A stretch of DNA of 36,954 nucleotides from an uncultured Lachnospiraceae bacterium (GCA_900317475.1 ONGY01000003.1:1-36954), one strand, 5' to 3'; counted from the stretch's first letter, positions 1 to 14,327 are shown. Numbers and translations are program-made. The notes: a model not told the origin generated them from the letters alone.

Positions 1-3
1 AAA

Positions 4-92
4 CGGAGAAAGAGGGATTTGAACCCTCGCGCCGCTATTAACGACCTACTCCCTTTCCAGGGGAGCCCCTTCGACCACTTGGGTATTTCTCC
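4..92 (-). tRNA. tRNA-Ser (anticodon GGA)
   Basis: On the minus strand the sequence folds as a class II tRNA of 89 nt. The 7-bp acceptor stem GGAGAAA/TTTCTCC is followed by discriminator G. The anticodon stem CTCCC/GGGAG encloses the loop CTGGAAA, giving anticodon GGA, which reads UCC/UCU serine codons. The long variable arm and the T-arm loop TTCAAAT are visible. No 3' CCA is encoded. It lies downstream of a second tRNA-Ser on the same strand and is probably co-transcribed with it. Confidence 0.95.
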
Positions 93-143
93 AATGTGCC
101 CGATTTTAAACGGTTACATGATTTAGTTTTATATTCTTCAAAG

Positions 144-229
144 CGGAGAGGATGGGATTCGAACCCATGTGGCGTTGCCGCCAAACGGTTTTCAAGACCG
201 CCTCGTTATGACCGCTTCGATACCTCTCC
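144..229 (-). tRNA. tRNA-Ser (anticodon TGA)
   Basis: Class II tRNA of 86 nt on the minus strand. The acceptor stem GGAGAGG/CCTCTCC carries discriminator G. The anticodon stem encloses CTTGAAA, giving anticodon TGA for UCA/UCG serine codons. The long variable arm GGCGGCAACGCC and the T-loop TTCGAAT are present. The 3' CCA is not encoded. It is the first gene after a good promoter at 283-311 and is followed 51 nt later by tRNA-Ser(GGA), so the two form a serine tRNA unit. Confidence 0.95.
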
Positions 230-282
230 GGGTCGATGCAGCTGCTCGTCTGAGGTGTTGCTTTCTCGCGCGAACATTGAAT

Positions 283-311
283 ATATTATCAGCGGCGCCC
301 CATTTCGTCAA
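283..311 (-). promoter_or_regulatory. sigma-A promoter of the tRNA-Ser pair
   Basis: The minus strand reads TTGACG, then 17 nt, then TAATAT, close to the vegetative consensus. It ends 54 nt upstream of the first tRNA. The stretch from 312 to 480 holds no gene I can support: it is AT-rich, and an inverted repeat CCGATTCGG (431-439)/CCGAATCGG (465-473) lies just past the stop of the preceding gene, without a T-run. Confidence 0.8.
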
Positions 312-480
312 GCATTTTTTAAGTAAAATAATAAACAAAACAGGAATATAAATTTCTTTAAATTTCAGAACATTGCCTGCAAATGCATTTTCGGCCGTCA
401 AAATTCCCTGGGAAAGGCATTTCCGTGCTGCCGATTCGGAATCTTTTTATGAGTGCAATTTGGGCCGAATCGGTCCATTT

Positions 481-798
481 TCAGGTCAGTTTGAACCTGT
501 TTTCATCCTGCTTATACGGTTTGTAATCAGGAAGAAGATTCTTCACAACAGTGGAGGCTTTTTCTTCCTCATCTTCCGGAACACGGATCACATAGATATC
601 CCTGTCGATTCTTCCATTCGGCCCAAAATCACGTCCGTCGAGATGTGCCCCGCATCCGCCGACAGGCGGCTCATCCTGCCAGATCCCAGTGCTTACCCCT
701 GCTATTCCCGCTTCCTTTAAAGCTGCGCGCACGCTCTTCCACTCAGCTTTCTTTCCCTTGGCTTCATATATTTTCACTTTCTTTGCAAAAAGCGGCAT
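481..798 (-). CDS. small DUF2007-like hypothetical protein
   Basis: This encodes a 105-residue soluble protein of unknown function. It has a conserved-looking core: an N-terminal beta strand (KVKIYEA), an amphipathic helix around residues 20-32, a Gly/Cys segment GGCGAHLDGRDFGPNGRID near residues 47-65, and an IYVIRV strand. This resembles the small putative signal-transducing DUF2007-type proteins of clostridia; the assignment rests on pattern memory, not on a search. No signal peptide or membrane segment is visible. The start has an excellent ribosome binding site (AAGGAGG), which overlaps the end of the upstream Nudix gene only 4 nt away, so the two form an operon and are probably translationally coupled. 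Confidence 0.6.
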   Translation of the reverse strand: MPLFAKKVKIYEAKGKKAEWKSVRAALKEAGIAGVSTGIWQDEPPVGGCGAHLDGRDFGPNGRIDRDIYVIRVPEDEEEKASTVVKNLLPDYKPYKQDENRFKLT

Positions 799-802
799 GG
801 TC

Positions 803-1420
803 TTACCTCCTTGAGAGCAGCCAAGCCATCACGTGGACTGCCTGCTGAAATGCATTTCTTCGAATAAGATCCTCAATATCCTCCGCAGACAGTTTCCGTA
901 CATTCAGGAACTCTGTCTCATCCAGTTTTTGCGAGGATGCTGTTCTGCAGTTTCTCGCCTCATAAATATAGGCATAATTATCTGAAATAGTTGCGTTCGA
1001 CGGGATTGTAATGAGATGCCGCCATTCGTCCGACACGCATCCTGTCTCTTCCTGAAGCTCGCGTTTTGCCGCCTCAAGCGGTGTCTCTGCCCTTCTGCTG
1101 TCTTTCTCGGACTTTGTAACATAGCCCTCTGTGCCGTCCAGATTGATTCCGCCCGCCGGGAATTCCGTCGTTACTTCACCGATCCCGTGCCTGTACTGTC
1201 TTACACAGAGATAGTTGCCTTCCGTATCAGACGCTACAATCACAACATAGCTTCTTCTGCTGTAATTATAAAACGGTTCATATTCGCTGCCATCCGGGAA
1301 GCGATACTTTACACGTCTGAAATCAATCCATTCATCTCTCACGAGATGCTCTACGCTTTCCTGTTTCCACTTGAGAGTATCTTCATCGGAACAATACTTT
1401 TTGAATTCTTCGTCCGTCAT
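803..1420 (-). CDS. Nudix hydrolase, ADP-ribose pyrophosphatase-like
   Basis: Predicted Nudix pyrophosphohydrolase of 205 residues. The catalytic Nudix box is visible as AAKRELQEETG (about residues 117-127), with the metal-binding glutamates of REL-EETG. It is preceded by EFPAGG (86-91), an element typical of the ADP-ribose pyrophosphatase branch. About 15 extra residues separate EFPAGG from the box, so the canonical spacing is stretched. A likely role is hydrolysis of ADP-ribose or another nucleoside diphosphate linked to X; the exact substrate cannot be read from sequence. The ribosome binding site is weak (GGGAAG before ATG). It lies downstream of tuf but after the tuf terminator, so it is probably a separate unit, with the DUF2007-like gene as second member. 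Confidence 0.85.
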   Translation of the reverse strand: MTDEEFKKYCSDEDTLKWKQESVEHLVRDEWIDFRRVKYRFPDGSEYEPFYNYSRRSYVVIVASDTEGNYLCVRQYRHGIGEVTTEFPAGGINLDGTEGYVTKSEKDSRRAETPLEAAKRELQEETGCVSDEWRHLITIPSNATISDNYAYIYEARNCRTASSQKLDETEFLNVRKLSAEDIEDLIRRNAFQQAVHVMAWLLSRR

Positions 1421-1691
1421 CGCTGTTCTTCCCTTATGTCAGTTCCATGATTTGAATCGTATCTTGTTAACTGTTCAGCAGCCCTGAAATCGGCAGGCAG
1501 AAATTGCGCAGGCTGGCCTGTGTTTTGACTGCCGCCGATTTTCCGATCAGTCAAGATGCAGCAGCCTCGACCGCCCACAATAGAATGCATTACACCCCGA
1601 ATTATGTAGATGCTGAGCAGATATCTTATCTTACCGTATTTCGCACCTTATCGCATCTTTTCGTTTCTGCCGTTGACCTCAAAAAAATGAA

Positions 1692-1728
1692 TATAACAAA
1701 AGCCCCCAGAGATTTCTCTCTGGAGGCT
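1692..1728 (-). terminator. intrinsic terminator after tuf
   Basis: On the minus strand a 12-bp stem AGCCTCCAGAGA/TCTCTGGGGGCT (one G-U pair) with loop GAAA is followed by TTTTGTT. It lies 36 nt after the tuf stop and closes the rpsL-rpsG-fusA-tuf unit. I see no gene between here and the Nudix start at 1420. Confidence 0.85.
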
Positions 1729-1764
1729 GTAATTCATAGGCTGATCGCCGCCGATCTATGGCAA

Positions 1765-2876
1765 TTAGTCAAGGATCGAAGCAACACGTCCGGAACCAAC
1801 GGTTCTGCCGCCCTCACGAATAGCGAAGGTAAGGCCCTGCTCCATTCCGACAGGATGGATCAGCTCGATGGTCATCTCGACATGGTCGCCAGGCATGCAC
1901 ATTTCAGTTCCTTCCGGAAGCTTGATAACTCCGGTAACATCGGTGGTTCTGAAATAGAACTGCGGACGATAATCGTTGAAGAACGGGGTATGACGGCCGC
2001 CTTCATCCTTGGTCAGGACGTAAACCTGAGCCGTGAACTTCTTGTGGCAGGTAACGGAACCCGGCTTGCAGACAACCTGGCCGCGCTCGATATCTTCACG
2101 GTTCTTTCCGGCTCTTCGCGAATGCCGACGATCTCAACCGGATCATTCATCTTCAGCATACCACGCTCAACACGTCCGGTAGCAACGGTGCCGCGGCCGG
2201 TGATGGTGAAAACATCCTCGACAGGCATAAGGAATGGCTTGTCGTTATCACGCTGCGGATCCGGAATGTAAGAATCAACCGTATCCATCAGCTCCATGAT
2301 AGCATCGGTCCACTGGTTCTTCTCAGACGGATTCTCCAGTGCCTTGAGAGCCGAACCACGAATGATCGGGGTATCGTCTCCCGGGAAGCCATACTCGTTG
2401 AGCAGATCTCTGATTTCCATCTCGACAAGGTCAAGAAGTTCAGGATCGTCAACCATATCGCACTTGTTCATGAATACGATGATGTAAGGAACACCGACCT
2501 GACGAGCGAGCAGAACGTGCTCACGGGTCTGAGCCATGACACCATCGGTAGCAGCAACAACAAGGATAGCACCATCCATCTGTGCAGCGCCGGTGATCAT
2601 GTTCTTGACATAGTCAGCGTGGCCAGGGCAGTCAACGTGTGCATAGTGTCTCTTCGCAGTCTCATACTCGATGTGTGCAGAGGAGATCGTTATACCACGA
2701 GCCTTCTCTTCCGGTGCCTTATCGATCTGATCGAAAGGAACTGCCGGATCAAGTCCGAGTCTTGCAGCAAGAACAGCGGTGATAGCTGCAGTCAGAGTAG
2801 TTTTGCCGTGGTCAACATGGCCGATGGTACCAATGTTGACATGCGTTTTGGTTCTATCAAAATGAGCCTTTCCCAT
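1765..2876 (-). pseudogene. tuf: elongation factor Tu with internal deletion and frameshift
   Basis: EF-Tu delivers aminoacyl-tRNA to the ribosome as a GTP complex. The reading frame opens at an ATG with an ideal ribosome binding site (GAAGGAGG). It shows the G1 motif GHVDHGKTT, switch [20 protein letters not shown] and NKCD. It is normal through about residue 259 ([10 protein letters not shown]). It then leaves the family: the following frame stops at 2013. The true C-terminus ([13 protein letters not shown] through GRVASILD, stop TAA at 1765-1767) continues in another frame from about 2097. Comparing with the usual domain 2 sequence, about 29 residues (the region normally read as VTGIEMFRKLL to LLRGVNR) plus one base are missing, roughly 88 nt. 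Restoring them gives about 399 residues, the normal length. As written no functional EF-Tu can be made; either another tuf exists or this is an assembly error. It has its own strong promoter. Confidence 0.9.
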
Positions 2877-2916
2877 TGTTTGAAACCTCCTTCAAATGTG
2901 AAGTAATATATTTTCA

Positions 2917-2946
2917 TTCCCGGTTATTCAAACGATATTCCGGGAA
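2917..2946 (-). other. hairpin in the tuf leader
   Basis: The perfect 7-bp inverted repeat TTCCCGG (940-946 side)/CCGGGAA (917-923 side) lies in the tuf 5' untranslated region, about 10 nt after the predicted transcription start. It has a 16-nt loop and no T-run, so it is not a terminator. Its role is unknown; transcript stabilisation is one possibility. Confidence 0.5.
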
Positions 2947-2960
2947 AGCACCGTACATAG

Positions 2961-2989
2961 ATTATAGTAAACGACGATGCTTATTTCAA
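2961..2989 (-). promoter_or_regulatory. tuf promoter
   Basis: The minus strand reads TTGAAA, 17 nt, TATAAT, a near-perfect sigma-A promoter in the fusA-tuf gap. It starts 7 nt after the fusA stop, so tuf can be transcribed independently of the str operon. Confidence 0.85.
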
Positions 2990-2995
2990 GTTTAA

Positions 2996-5122
2996 TTACT
3001 TGGTCTCCTTGCCGGCGGAAAGAACCTTCTCGGCTACATTCTTCGGTACCGGTTCATAACGGTCGAAGAACATGGAGTAGCTTGCACGGCCCTGTGTTTT
3101 GGAACGAAGGTCCGTAGCATAGCCGAACATCTCGGCAAGCGGAACGTAAGCAGTAATCAGGACAGAACCGCTGCGGTCCTCCTGGCTTACAACACGTCCT
3201 CTTCTTGAGGAGACATCACCGATGACATCGCCCATGTAATCCTGCGGAGTCGTGACTTCGACCTTCATGATCGGCTCGAGAAGAACCGGATCAGCCTTCG
3301 CCATTGCCTCCTTGAAGCACATGGAACCTGCGATGTGGAATGCCATCTCGGAACTATCGACTTCATGATAGGATCCGTCATAGACGGTCGCATGAATACC
3401 GACAACCGGATATCCTCCCAGGGAACCGGACTTCATTGCTTCCTCAATACCTTCACCGACTGCGGGTACATATTCCTTCGGAATAGCGCCGCCGACGATT
3501 GCCGAGTCAAACTTATAGAGCTCGTCGCCGTTGGCATCCATCGGCTCGAATTTCACTTTGCAGTGACCGTACTGGCCGCGGCCGCCCGACTGCTTGACGT
3601 ACTTGTACTCCTGATCCACCGGTTTGGTGAAGGTTTCCTTGTACGCGACCTGAGGAGCACCGACGTTCGCTTCTACGTGGAATTCACGAAGAAGACGGTC
3701 AACAATGATCTCAAGGTGAAGCTCGCCCATGCCGGCGATGATGGTCTGACCAGTTTCCTGATTGGTATGCGCACGGAAGGTAGGATCTTCTTCTGCAAGC
3801 TTCTGCAGAGCATCTACCAGCTTAGCCTGGCCGGCCTTGGTCTTCGGCTCAATCGCAAGCTCGATGACCGGGTCCGGGAACTCCATCGACTCGAGAATGC
3901 AGGGGTGCTGCTCATCGCAGAGCGTGTCACCGGTGCTGGTGTTCTTAAGACCGACAGCGGCAGCAATATCTCCCGCAAAAACTTTGTCGAGATCGGTTCT
4001 CTTGTTTGCGTGCATCAGAAGGATACGTCCCAGACGCTCCTTGGAATCCTTCGTGCTGTTCAGCACATAGGAGCCTGCCTTTGCAGTACCGCGATACACA
4101 CGGAAGAATGCAAGCTTTCCGACGAACGGGTCTGTAACAATCTTGAATGCAAGTGCTGCGAACGGACCGTCATCGGTGGATTCGATGTCGATCGGATTAC
4201 CGTCCATGTCTGTGCCGTGTGCATCTTCGATATCGGTCGGCGCCGGCATAAAATCAAGGACAGCATCCAGGAGCTTCTGAATACCGATGTTCTTGTGAGC
4301 AGAACCGCAGACGACCGGGAATGCCTTGCACTGGCAGGTAGCCTTGCGGAGGACCTTCTTCATATCGTCAATCGAAGGCTCATTTCCTTCAAGATACTGC
4401 TCCATAAGTTCATCGTCGAGATCGCAGATCTTCTCAACCATCTCGGTGTGATAGTTTTCCGCCGTCTCCTTCAGATCATCTGGAATCTCGATCTGCTTTA
4501 CGTTTTCGCCATGATCGCCTTCAAAAAGATATCCCTTCATCTCAAAGAGATCAATGACGCCCTTGAACTGGTCCTCGGCGCCAATCGGATATTCGACCAT
4601 GATGGCGTTTTTCTTAAGCTGATTGCGGATCTGGTCAACAGCGTTCAGATAGTTCGCACCGACAATATCCATCTTGTTGATGAATGCAATTCGGGGAACA
4701 TTGAATCCGTCTGCCTGATGCCATACGTTCTCAGACTGCGGCTCGACGCCTTCCTTCGCACTGAAGACACCGACTGCGCCGTCAAGAACGCGGAGTGAAC
4801 GCTCAACCTCGACCGTAAAGTCGACGTGGCCGGGGGTATCGATAATGTTGATACGATACTCCGGCTGGCTCTCATCGCGCTTGCCGTTAATCATGTGCTT
4901 CCAGTGGCAGGTTGTAGCCGCTGATGTGATGGTGATGCCGCGCTCCTGCTCCTGTGCCATGTAGTCCATGGTTGCAGTGCCTTCGTACGTCTCACCGATT
5001 TTATAGTTAACACCGGTAAAATACAGGATACGCTCTGTCAGCGTAGTTTTTCCTGCATCAATATGAGCCATGATACCGATGTTCCTGGTTCTCTCCAGGG
5101 GATACTCTCTTGTCTCTCCCAC
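2996..5122 (-). CDS. fusA: translation elongation factor G
   Basis: EF-G is the GTPase that drives ribosomal translocation. I place the start at the GTG ending at 5122 because it follows AGGAGG by 8 nt and the product begins [16 protein letters not shown], matching the family N-terminus. The frame is open further upstream, but that part looks non-coding. The product is 708 residues, the usual length. Visible motifs are AHIDAGKTT (G1, residues 19-27), [11 protein letters not shown] (G2), DTPGHVDF (G3) and NKMD (G4). Domain IV contains GRGQYGH and the C-terminal domain V ends [15 protein letters not shown]. It is the third gene of rpsL-rpsG-fusA-tuf. No internal lesion is seen, in contrast to tuf next door. 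Confidence 0.95.
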   Translation of the reverse strand: MGETREYPLERTRNIGIMAHIDAGKTTLTERILYFTGVNYKIGETYEGTATMDYMAQEQERGITITSAATTCHWKHMINGKRDESQPEYRINIIDTPGHVDFTVEVERSLRVLDGAVGVFSAKEGVEPQSENVWHQADGFNVPRIAFINKMDIVGANYLNAVDQIRNQLKKNAIMVEYPIGAEDQFKGVIDLFEMKGYLFEGDHGENVKQIEIPDDLKETAENYHTEMVEKICDLDDELMEQYLEGNEPSIDDMKKVLRKATCQCKAFPVVCGSAHKNIGIQKLLDAVLDFMPAPTDIEDAHGTDMDGNPIDIESTDDGPFAALAFKIVTDPFVGKLAFFRVYRGTAKAGSYVLNSTKDSKERLGRILLMHANKRTDLDKVFAGDIAAAVGLKNTSTGDTLCDEQHPCILESMEFPDPVIELAIEPKTKAGQAKLVDALQKLAEEDPTFRAHTNQETGQTIIAGMGELHLEIIVDRLLREFHVEANVGAPQVAYKETFTKPVDQEYKYVKQSGGRGQYGHCKVKFEPMDANGDELYKFDSAIVGGAIPKEYVPAVGEGIEEAMKSGSLGGYPVVGIHATVYDGSYHEVDSSEMAFHIAGSMCFKEAMAKADPVLLEPIMKVEVTTPQDYMGDVIGDVSSRRGRVVSQEDRSGSVLITAYVPLAEMFGYATDLRSKTQGRASYSMFFDRYEPVPKNVAEKVLSAGKETK

Positions 5123-5172
5123 AGGTATTTCCTCCTGATCTTGCTGCACTAATGTAACAGTTCGTAAACACC

Positions 5173-5254
5173 GCATCCGTCACTTGCGGATGACAGATGC
5201 ACAGCAGTCCCCATTCCCTCGTATTTATAATAGGTAGGAACGGGGCTCCATCAA
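5173..5254 (-). promoter_or_regulatory. fusA leader with two hairpins and a possible promoter
   Basis: The rpsG-fusA gap contains two inverted repeats on the transcript strand: CCCCGTTCC/GGAATGGGG (5209-5245) and a 10-bp stem GCATCTGTCA/TGACGGATGC (5173-5200). A possible promoter TTGATG (5249-5254), 16 nt, TATTAT (5227-5232) overlaps the first repeat. The hairpins may bind a ribosomal protein such as S7 for autoregulation, as in other str operons; this is inference. Confidence 0.45.
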
Positions 5255-5260
5255 AACAGA

Positions 5261-5773
<513 letters not shown>

Positions 5774-5877
5774 TCACAGGTACTCACGAATGAAAATGGT
5801 GTCCGTGCCGATAACTACTTACTGTTTATATCAGAAAATAGATACCACACACTAACGCTTCAAATGTGAATTATGAA

Positions 5878-6297
5878 TTATTTGGATGCCTTCGGTCTCT
5901 TGGCGCCGTACTTGGAACGAGCCTTCTTGCGGTTCGCAACGCCAGCGGTATCAAGAGTTCCACGGATAATGTGGTATCTCGTGCCGGGCAGATCCTTGAC
6001 TCTTCCGCCTCTGATCAGAACGACAGAGTGTTCCTGAAGATTGTGGCCCTCGCCCGGAATGTAGGATGTAACTTCGATTCCGTTCGAAAGACGTACTCTG
6101 GCGATCTTACGAAGTGCAGAGTTAGGCTTCTTGGGGGTTGCAGTTTTGACCGCAGTGCAGACGCCGCGCTTCTGAGGAGCATTGACAGCAATGGCCTTCT
6201 TCTGAAGAGAATTGTAGCCTCTCTGAAGAGCCGGTGCCGCAGACTTCTTCGCGCTTGTCTGGCGACCCTTTCTGACTAACTGGTTAAATGTGGGCAT
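5878..6297 (-). CDS. rpsL: 30S ribosomal protein S12
   Basis: Decoding-centre ribosomal protein, 139 residues. The start is the ATG at 6297 ([13 protein letters not shown]), preceded by AAGGAGG; the frame is open further upstream but the extra codons overlap the promoter and leader. The loop [10 protein letters not shown] carries lysine 56 and the second loop [13 protein letters not shown] carries lysine 101. Both are the wild-type residues at the positions where streptomycin-resistance changes occur (E. coli K42/K87), so no resistance mutation is seen. It is the first gene of the str operon, under a perfect consensus promoter. Confidence 0.97.
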   Translation of the reverse strand: MPTFNQLVRKGRQTSAKKSAAPALQRGYNSLQKKAIAVNAPQKRGVCTAVKTATPKKPNSALRKIARVRLSNGIEVTSYIPGEGHNLQEHSVVLIRGGRVKDLPGTRYHIIRGTLDTAGVANRKKARSKYGAKRPKASK

Positions 6298-6320
6298 TCT
6301 ATTTACCTCCTTATAAGTCT

Positions 6321-6375
6321 CTTGCCAACTTAGTTTATGGCAAGGAAAACGGTGTGACTCCGCAAAGTCACACCG
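6321..6375 (-). promoter_or_regulatory. str operon leader with two hairpins, one at the 5' end
   Basis: A 10-bp perfect stem CGGTGTGACT/AGTCACACCG (6350-6375) starts at or within 1-2 nt of the predicted transcription start and is followed by TTTTCC. A second stem CTTGCCA/TGGCAAG (6321-6344) sits just before the rpsL ribosome binding site. The first could act as a 5' stability hairpin or weak attenuator, the second as a translational control element; neither role is proven. Confidence 0.6.
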
Positions 6376-6379
6376 TATA

Positions 6380-6408
6380 ATTATATGGAAGAGACTCATT
6401 TCTGTCAA
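6380..6408 (-). promoter_or_regulatory. consensus promoter of the str operon
   Basis: The minus strand reads TTGACA, exactly 17 nt, TATAAT: a perfect match to the vegetative consensus. It lies 83 nt upstream of rpsL and separates rpsL-rpsG-fusA from rpoC transcription. I find no clear intrinsic terminator after rpoC, so read-through may add to it. Confidence 0.92.
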
Positions 6409-6428
6409 TGAGCTCTTCCCATATTTTC

Positions 6429-6490
6429 CCTGCTTCGCGGGCATTTTTACAAGGTTTTTACGATATCGGAGAAGCCCCGGCGTCAAAACC
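6429..6490 (-). repeat. palindromes in the rpoC-rpsL gap
   Basis: Two inverted repeats are visible. CCTGC-TTC-GCGGG spans 6429-6441. GGTTTTTACG (6453-6462) faces CGTCAAAACC (6481-6490), which matches its reverse complement at 9 of 10 positions. The second contains a short motif that recurs in other gaps of this window. There is no T-run typical of a terminator on the minus strand. Confidence 0.4.
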
Positions 6491-6561
6491 CATTCTTACG
6501 TTGCTTCTCTTCTGCCCGTTGTTATTCCGCTGCCGGAAATCGGCCGCGCAAAGCTTTGGCC

Positions 6562-10302
<3,741 letters not shown>

Positions 10303-10319
10303 TTATTCCCTCAATTTCC

Positions 10320-10374
10320 GCCGCTTTCGCGGCCTGCTTGTCGGAACAGCGTCAAAACTCCCGGCGCCGTTCCG
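10320..10374 (-). other. hairpins between rpoB and rpoC
   Basis: GCCGC-GAAA-GCGGC (10320-10333) lies 17 nt before the rpoC start codon, directly upstream of the GAGGG ribosome binding site. A second inverted repeat CGGAAC (10342-10347)/GTTCCG (10369-10374) encloses the motif GGGAGTTTTGACG (minus strand). Neither has a terminator T-run. They may affect ribosome loading or RNA processing between rpoB and rpoC. Confidence 0.45.
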
Positions 10375-10433
10375 GCGGAATTGTTATCGCTGTAATCATC
10401 GGAGAGCATCTATATGACTGTTCTCCGCAGAAG

Positions 10434-13400
10434 TCACTGCTCTTCAGAGCCGTCGGCATCATCGAGCACAGCAGCAGCGTCATCGGACGAATCGTCCTCC
10501 TCCGGAGCACTGTCCTGAAGTTCGCCGTTTTCATCGAACTCCTTCGTGCCCATGCCGTTCTGTGCAGCTTCGCTGTCGCTGTAACTGTTGTAGTCACGGA
10601 AATTGTTCTGCATCTCATAGCGGAACTCGGAATCACCGTTATAATCGATATCCTCTTTGATTTCGACTTCCGATCCGTCGTCCTTGAGAACGCGGACATT
10701 GAGGCAGAGAGCCTGCAGTTCCTTGAGAAGGACCTTGAAGGATTCGGGAACACCCGGCTCCGGAAGGTTTTCTCCCTTTACGATTGCTTCAAACGTCTGA
10801 ACACGTCCGATGCGGTCATCCGACTTCACAGTCAGAATTTCCTGCAGCGTATATGCTGCACCGTATGCCTCGAGAGCCCAGACCTCCATCTCGCCGAAAC
10901 GCTGGCCGCCAAACTGTGCTTTGCCGCCCAGAGGCTGCTGCGTGACAAGTGAATAAGGACCGGTAGAACGTGCGTGAATCTTATCGTCAACCAAGTGATG
11001 CAACTTCAGATAATGCATGTGGCCGATCGTAACACGTCCGTCGAAAAGCTCACCGGTGCGTCCGTCGCGGACCGGTACCTTTCCGTCCGGATCAATCGGA
11101 ACGCCCTTCCAGACTTTTCTGTGCTCACGATGATCCCAGAGATATTTCATAATCTCCGGTCCTGCCTGCTCGCCCCATTTATCCTCGAAGGCTTTCCAGC
11201 CATCTTCTCCATAGGAGTTGTTGACATAGTCATTCGCCATGCTCAGAAGATCCTGGATATCCTCCTCGGATGCGCCGTCGAATACCGGCGTCGAGACATT
11301 AAATCCAAGAGCCGCAGCAGCAAGGGACAGATGAATCTCAAGGACCTGTCCGATGTTCATACGGGAAGGCACGCCCATCGGGTTCAGCACAATGTCGAGC
11401 GGACGTCCGTTCGGAAGGAACGGCATATCCTCGACCGGAAGAACGCGGGAGACGACGCCCTTGTTTCCGTGACGGCCAGCCATCTTGTCGCCGACAGTGA
11501 TCTTTCTCTTCTGTGCGATGTAGATGCGAACCGCCATGTTGACTCCGGGCGGAAGCTCATCGCCGTTTTCTCTTGTGAAGACCTTGGCATCAACTACGAT
11601 GCCGTATTCGCCGTGCGGCACCTTAAGAGAAGTATCACGCACCTCACGTGCCTTCTCGCCGAAAATCGCACGGACAAGTCTCTCCTCCGGGGTAAGCTCG
11701 GTCTCGCCCTTCGGCGTAACCTTGCCGACCAGAATATCGCCGGCACGGACTTCCGCACCGATGCGGATAATACCGTTGTCGTCGAGATCCTTGAGCGCAT
11801 CATCGCCGACACCCGGAACATCTCTTGTAATCTCTTCAGGTCCGAGCTTGGTGTCTCTCGACTCAGCCTCATACTCCTCAATATGCAGAGAAGTATAGAC
11901 ATCTTCCTTTACAAGACGCTCGCTGATAAGGACAGCGTCCTCGTAGTTGTAGCCTTCCCATGTCATGAAGCCGATCAGCGGGTTCTTGCCAAGGCCGAGC
12001 TCACCGTTCTTCGTGGAAGGACCGTCCGCAATGATCTGGCCCTCTTCCACATGATCGCCGTTGTTCACGGACGGCTTCTGGTTGTAGCAGTTGCTCTGGT
12101 TGCTTCTCTCAAACTTGATGAGATGATATTCACTCTTTGTCCCGTCGTCGTTGTTCACACGGATCGTGGTCGCATCAACGAATTCGACTGTTCCGGACTT
12201 CTTTGCAACTACGCTGTCGCCCGAGTCCTTCGCTGCCTTCGGCTCAAGACCAGTACCGACGATCGGAGCTTCCGTAGTGAGAAGCGGAACCGCCTGACGC
12301 TGCATGTTGGAACCCATCAGAGCACGTGTCGGGTCATCCGACTGAAGGAACGGAACAAGTGCGGTAGCGACCGAGAAGACCATTCTCGGAGAGACATCCA
12401 TGAAATCGAATGCCGTTCTCGGGAACTGTGAAGTCAGTGTCTTGTAACGGCCGGAAACCATGCGGTTCACGAAATGACCGTCCGCATCAATCTTCGCGGA
12501 AGCCTGCGCTACATGATAATTATCTTCTTCATCCGCAGTCATGTAGACGACTTCATCTGTGACACGCGGATTTGTCGGATCGGACTTATCAATTCTGCGG
12601 TACGGAGCCTCAATGAAGCCGTACTCATTGAGACGCGCATAGCATGCAAGAGAGTTGATCAGACCGATGTTCGGGCCTTCAGGAGTCTCGATAGGGCACA
12701 TACGTCCGTAGTGCGTGTAGTGAATATCGCGGACTTCAAGTCCTGCACGGTCTCTGGACAGACCGCCGGGGCCCAGTGCGGAAAGACGTCTCTTGTGTGT
12801 GATCTCAGAGAGCGGGTTGTTCTGATCCATGAACTGGGACAGCTGGGAAGAACCGAAGAATTCCTTCACGGCAGCCTGTACCGGCTTGATATTGATCAGC
12901 GTCTGCGGCGAAATCGGATCCTTCGGATCATGGGTCGTCATGCGTTCACGGACAACACGCTCCAGTCTCGACAGACCGATGCGGTACTGGTTCTGAAGCA
13001 GTTCACCGACACAGCGGATACGGCGGTTGCCGAGGTGATCGATATCATCCGCATTGCCGATGCCGTACTCGAGATGCATATTGTAGTTGATGGAAGCAAG
13101 AATGTCTTCCTTGGTGATGTGCTTCGGAATAAGCTCGTGAACACTCTTCTTGAGCGCATCAGCCAGTGCCTCCGGATCCTCGTTGTCCTGATACTTGAGG
13201 AGGATCTCACGGAGAGCCGGATAATAAACCTGCTCATGGATTCCGAGTTCTTCCGGATTGCAGTCAACAAAGTGTGTGATGTCAACCATAAGGTTGCTCA
13301 GCACCTTGACATTGCGCTCTTCTGTCTGAATTACAACACTCGGAATAGCCGCGTTCTGAATGGCATCCGCCATCTCACGCGTAACGGTTTCGCCTGCGCT

Positions 13401-14327
13401 GCCGAGTATTTCGCCGTTTGCCTCATCGACGACATCCTCTGCGAGGACATGGCCGACAATACGGTTGCGGAGGGCAAGCTTCTTATTAAATTTATAACGG
13501 CCGACCTTGGCAAGATCATAGCGGCGCGGATCAAACAGCATCGCATTGATCAGGCTGTCTGCAGACTCCACCGAGAGCGGTTCGCCAGGACGAATCTTCT
13601 TGTAGAGTTCGAGAAGACCGGTCTCGTAGCTGTCGGACGGATCCTTCGAAAGTGCAGCACGAAGCTTCGGCTCGTCGCCGAAGACCTCAAAAATCTCGTC
13701 GTCGGTGCCAAGTCCAAGGGCACGAAGCAGAACGGTTACCGGCACTTTTCTCGTGCGGTCAACACGGACCCAGAACACATCGTTCACATCGGTCTCATAT
13801 TCGAGCCATGCGCCGCGGTTCGGGATCACCGTGCAGGAATACATCTCCTTGCCGAACTTATCCTTGTCGATTCCGTAATAGATACCGGGAGAGCGGACCA
13901 GCTGCGAGACAACGACACGCTCTGCGCCATTGATGACAAACGTTCCGTTGTCCGTCATGACCGGCATATCGCCCATAAAAATTTCCTGTTCGGTAACAGT
14001 CTGGTCATTCTCCTTGTCGTACAGACGGACACGAACCTTCAGAGGAGCCGCGTATGTCGCGTCTCTTTCCTTGCACTTTTCGATGTCGTACTTGATTTCA
14101 TCCTCGCAGAGTCTGTAGCCCACAAAAGAAAGGCTCAGATGACCGTTGTAGTCCTCGATGGGACTGATGTCATCAAACGCCTCCTGCAGACCTTCCTCGA
14201 GGAACCAGCGATAGGAGGATTTCTGGACTTCAATCAGATTGGGCATTTCCTGGACTTCCTTCTGACGGGAAAAGCTCATCCTCATGCTGTTTCCGCTTTT
14301 GATGGGACGCATCCTGTTTTTGTCCAT
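10434..14327 (-). CDS. rpoB: RNA polymerase beta subunit
   Basis: Beta subunit of RNA polymerase, 1297 residues, full length. The rifampicin-binding region, about residues 490-530, reads [20 protein letters not shown] followed by RLSALGPGG. The usual resistance positions (the D of FMDQ, the H of THKR, the S of RLSAL) are wild type. Other family blocks are [42 protein letters not shown] and the C-terminal [17 protein letters not shown]. The last 50 residues are acidic. The start has GAAAGGAAAG upstream. It forms an operon with rpoC and has its own promoter about 260 nt upstream, after the terminator that ends rplJ-rplL. Confidence 0.97.
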   Translation of the reverse strand: MDKNRMRPIKSGNSMRMSFSRQKEVQEMPNLIEVQKSSYRWFLEEGLQEAFDDISPIEDYNGHLSLSFVGYRLCEDEIKYDIEKCKERDATYAAPLKVRVRLYDKENDQTVTEQEIFMGDMPVMTDNGTFVINGAERVVVSQLVRSPGIYYGIDKDKFGKEMYSCTVIPNRGAWLEYETDVNDVFWVRVDRTRKVPVTVLLRALGLGTDDEIFEVFGDEPKLRAALSKDPSDSYETGLLELYKKIRPGEPLSVESADSLINAMLFDPRRYDLAKVGRYKFNKKLALRNRIVGHVLAEDVVDEANGEILGSAGETVTREMADAIQNAAIPSVVIQTEERNVKVLSNLMVDITHFVDCNPEELGIHEQVYYPALREILLKYQDNEDPEALADALKKSVHELIPKHITKEDILASINYNMHLEYGIGNADDIDHLGNRRIRCVGELLQNQYRIGLSRLERVVRERMTTHDPKDPISPQTLINIKPVQAAVKEFFGSSQLSQFMDQNNPLSEITHKRRLSALGPGGLSRDRAGLEVRDIHYTHYGRMCPIETPEGPNIGLINSLACYARLNEYGFIEAPYRRIDKSDPTNPRVTDEVVYMTADEEDNYHVAQASAKIDADGHFVNRMVSGRYKTLTSQFPRTAFDFMDVSPRMVFSVATALVPFLQSDDPTRALMGSNMQRQAVPLLTTEAPIVGTGLEPKAAKDSGDSVVAKKSGTVEFVDATTIRVNNDDGTKSEYHLIKFERSNQSNCYNQKPSVNNGDHVEEGQIIADGPSTKNGELGLGKNPLIGFMTWEGYNYEDAVLISERLVKEDVYTSLHIEEYEAESRDTKLGPEEITRDVPGVGDDALKDLDDNGIIRIGAEVRAGDILVGKVTPKGETELTPEERLVRAIFGEKAREVRDTSLKVPHGEYGIVVDAKVFTRENGDELPPGVNMAVRIYIAQKRKITVGDKMAGRHGNKGVVSRVLPVEDMPFLPNGRPLDIVLNPMGVPSRMNIGQVLEIHLSLAAAALGFNVSTPVFDGASEEDIQDLLSMANDYVNNSYGEDGWKAFEDKWGEQAGPEIMKYLWDHREHRKVWKGVPIDPDGKVPVRDGRTGELFDGRVTIGHMHYLKLHHLVDDKIHARSTGPYSLVTQQPLGGKAQFGGQRFGEMEVWALEAYGAAYTLQEILTVKSDDRIGRVQTFEAIVKGENLPEPGVPESFKVLLKELQALCLNVRVLKDDGSEVEIKEDIDYNGDSEFRYEMQNNFRDYNSYSDSEAAQNGMGTKEFDENGELQDSAPEEDDSSDDAAAVLDDADGSEEQ

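Noticed and set aside
431..473. Inverted repeat after the DUF2007-like gene as a terminator
   Set aside because: The arms pair well but neither strand has a T-run directly after the stem.
2095..2105. Programmed ribosomal frameshift in tuf
   Set aside because: A frameshift would not restore the roughly 29 missing residues, and no slippery site is seen.
1504..2271. Plus-strand open frame of 255 codons over the broken part of tuf
   Set aside because: It spans the tuf C-terminus and terminator on the opposite strand; the minus-strand reading gives clear EF-Tu sequence.
5123..5176. Upstream extension of fusA
   Set aside because: The 18 extra codons cross the AGGAGG that precedes the GTG start and do not resemble EF-G.
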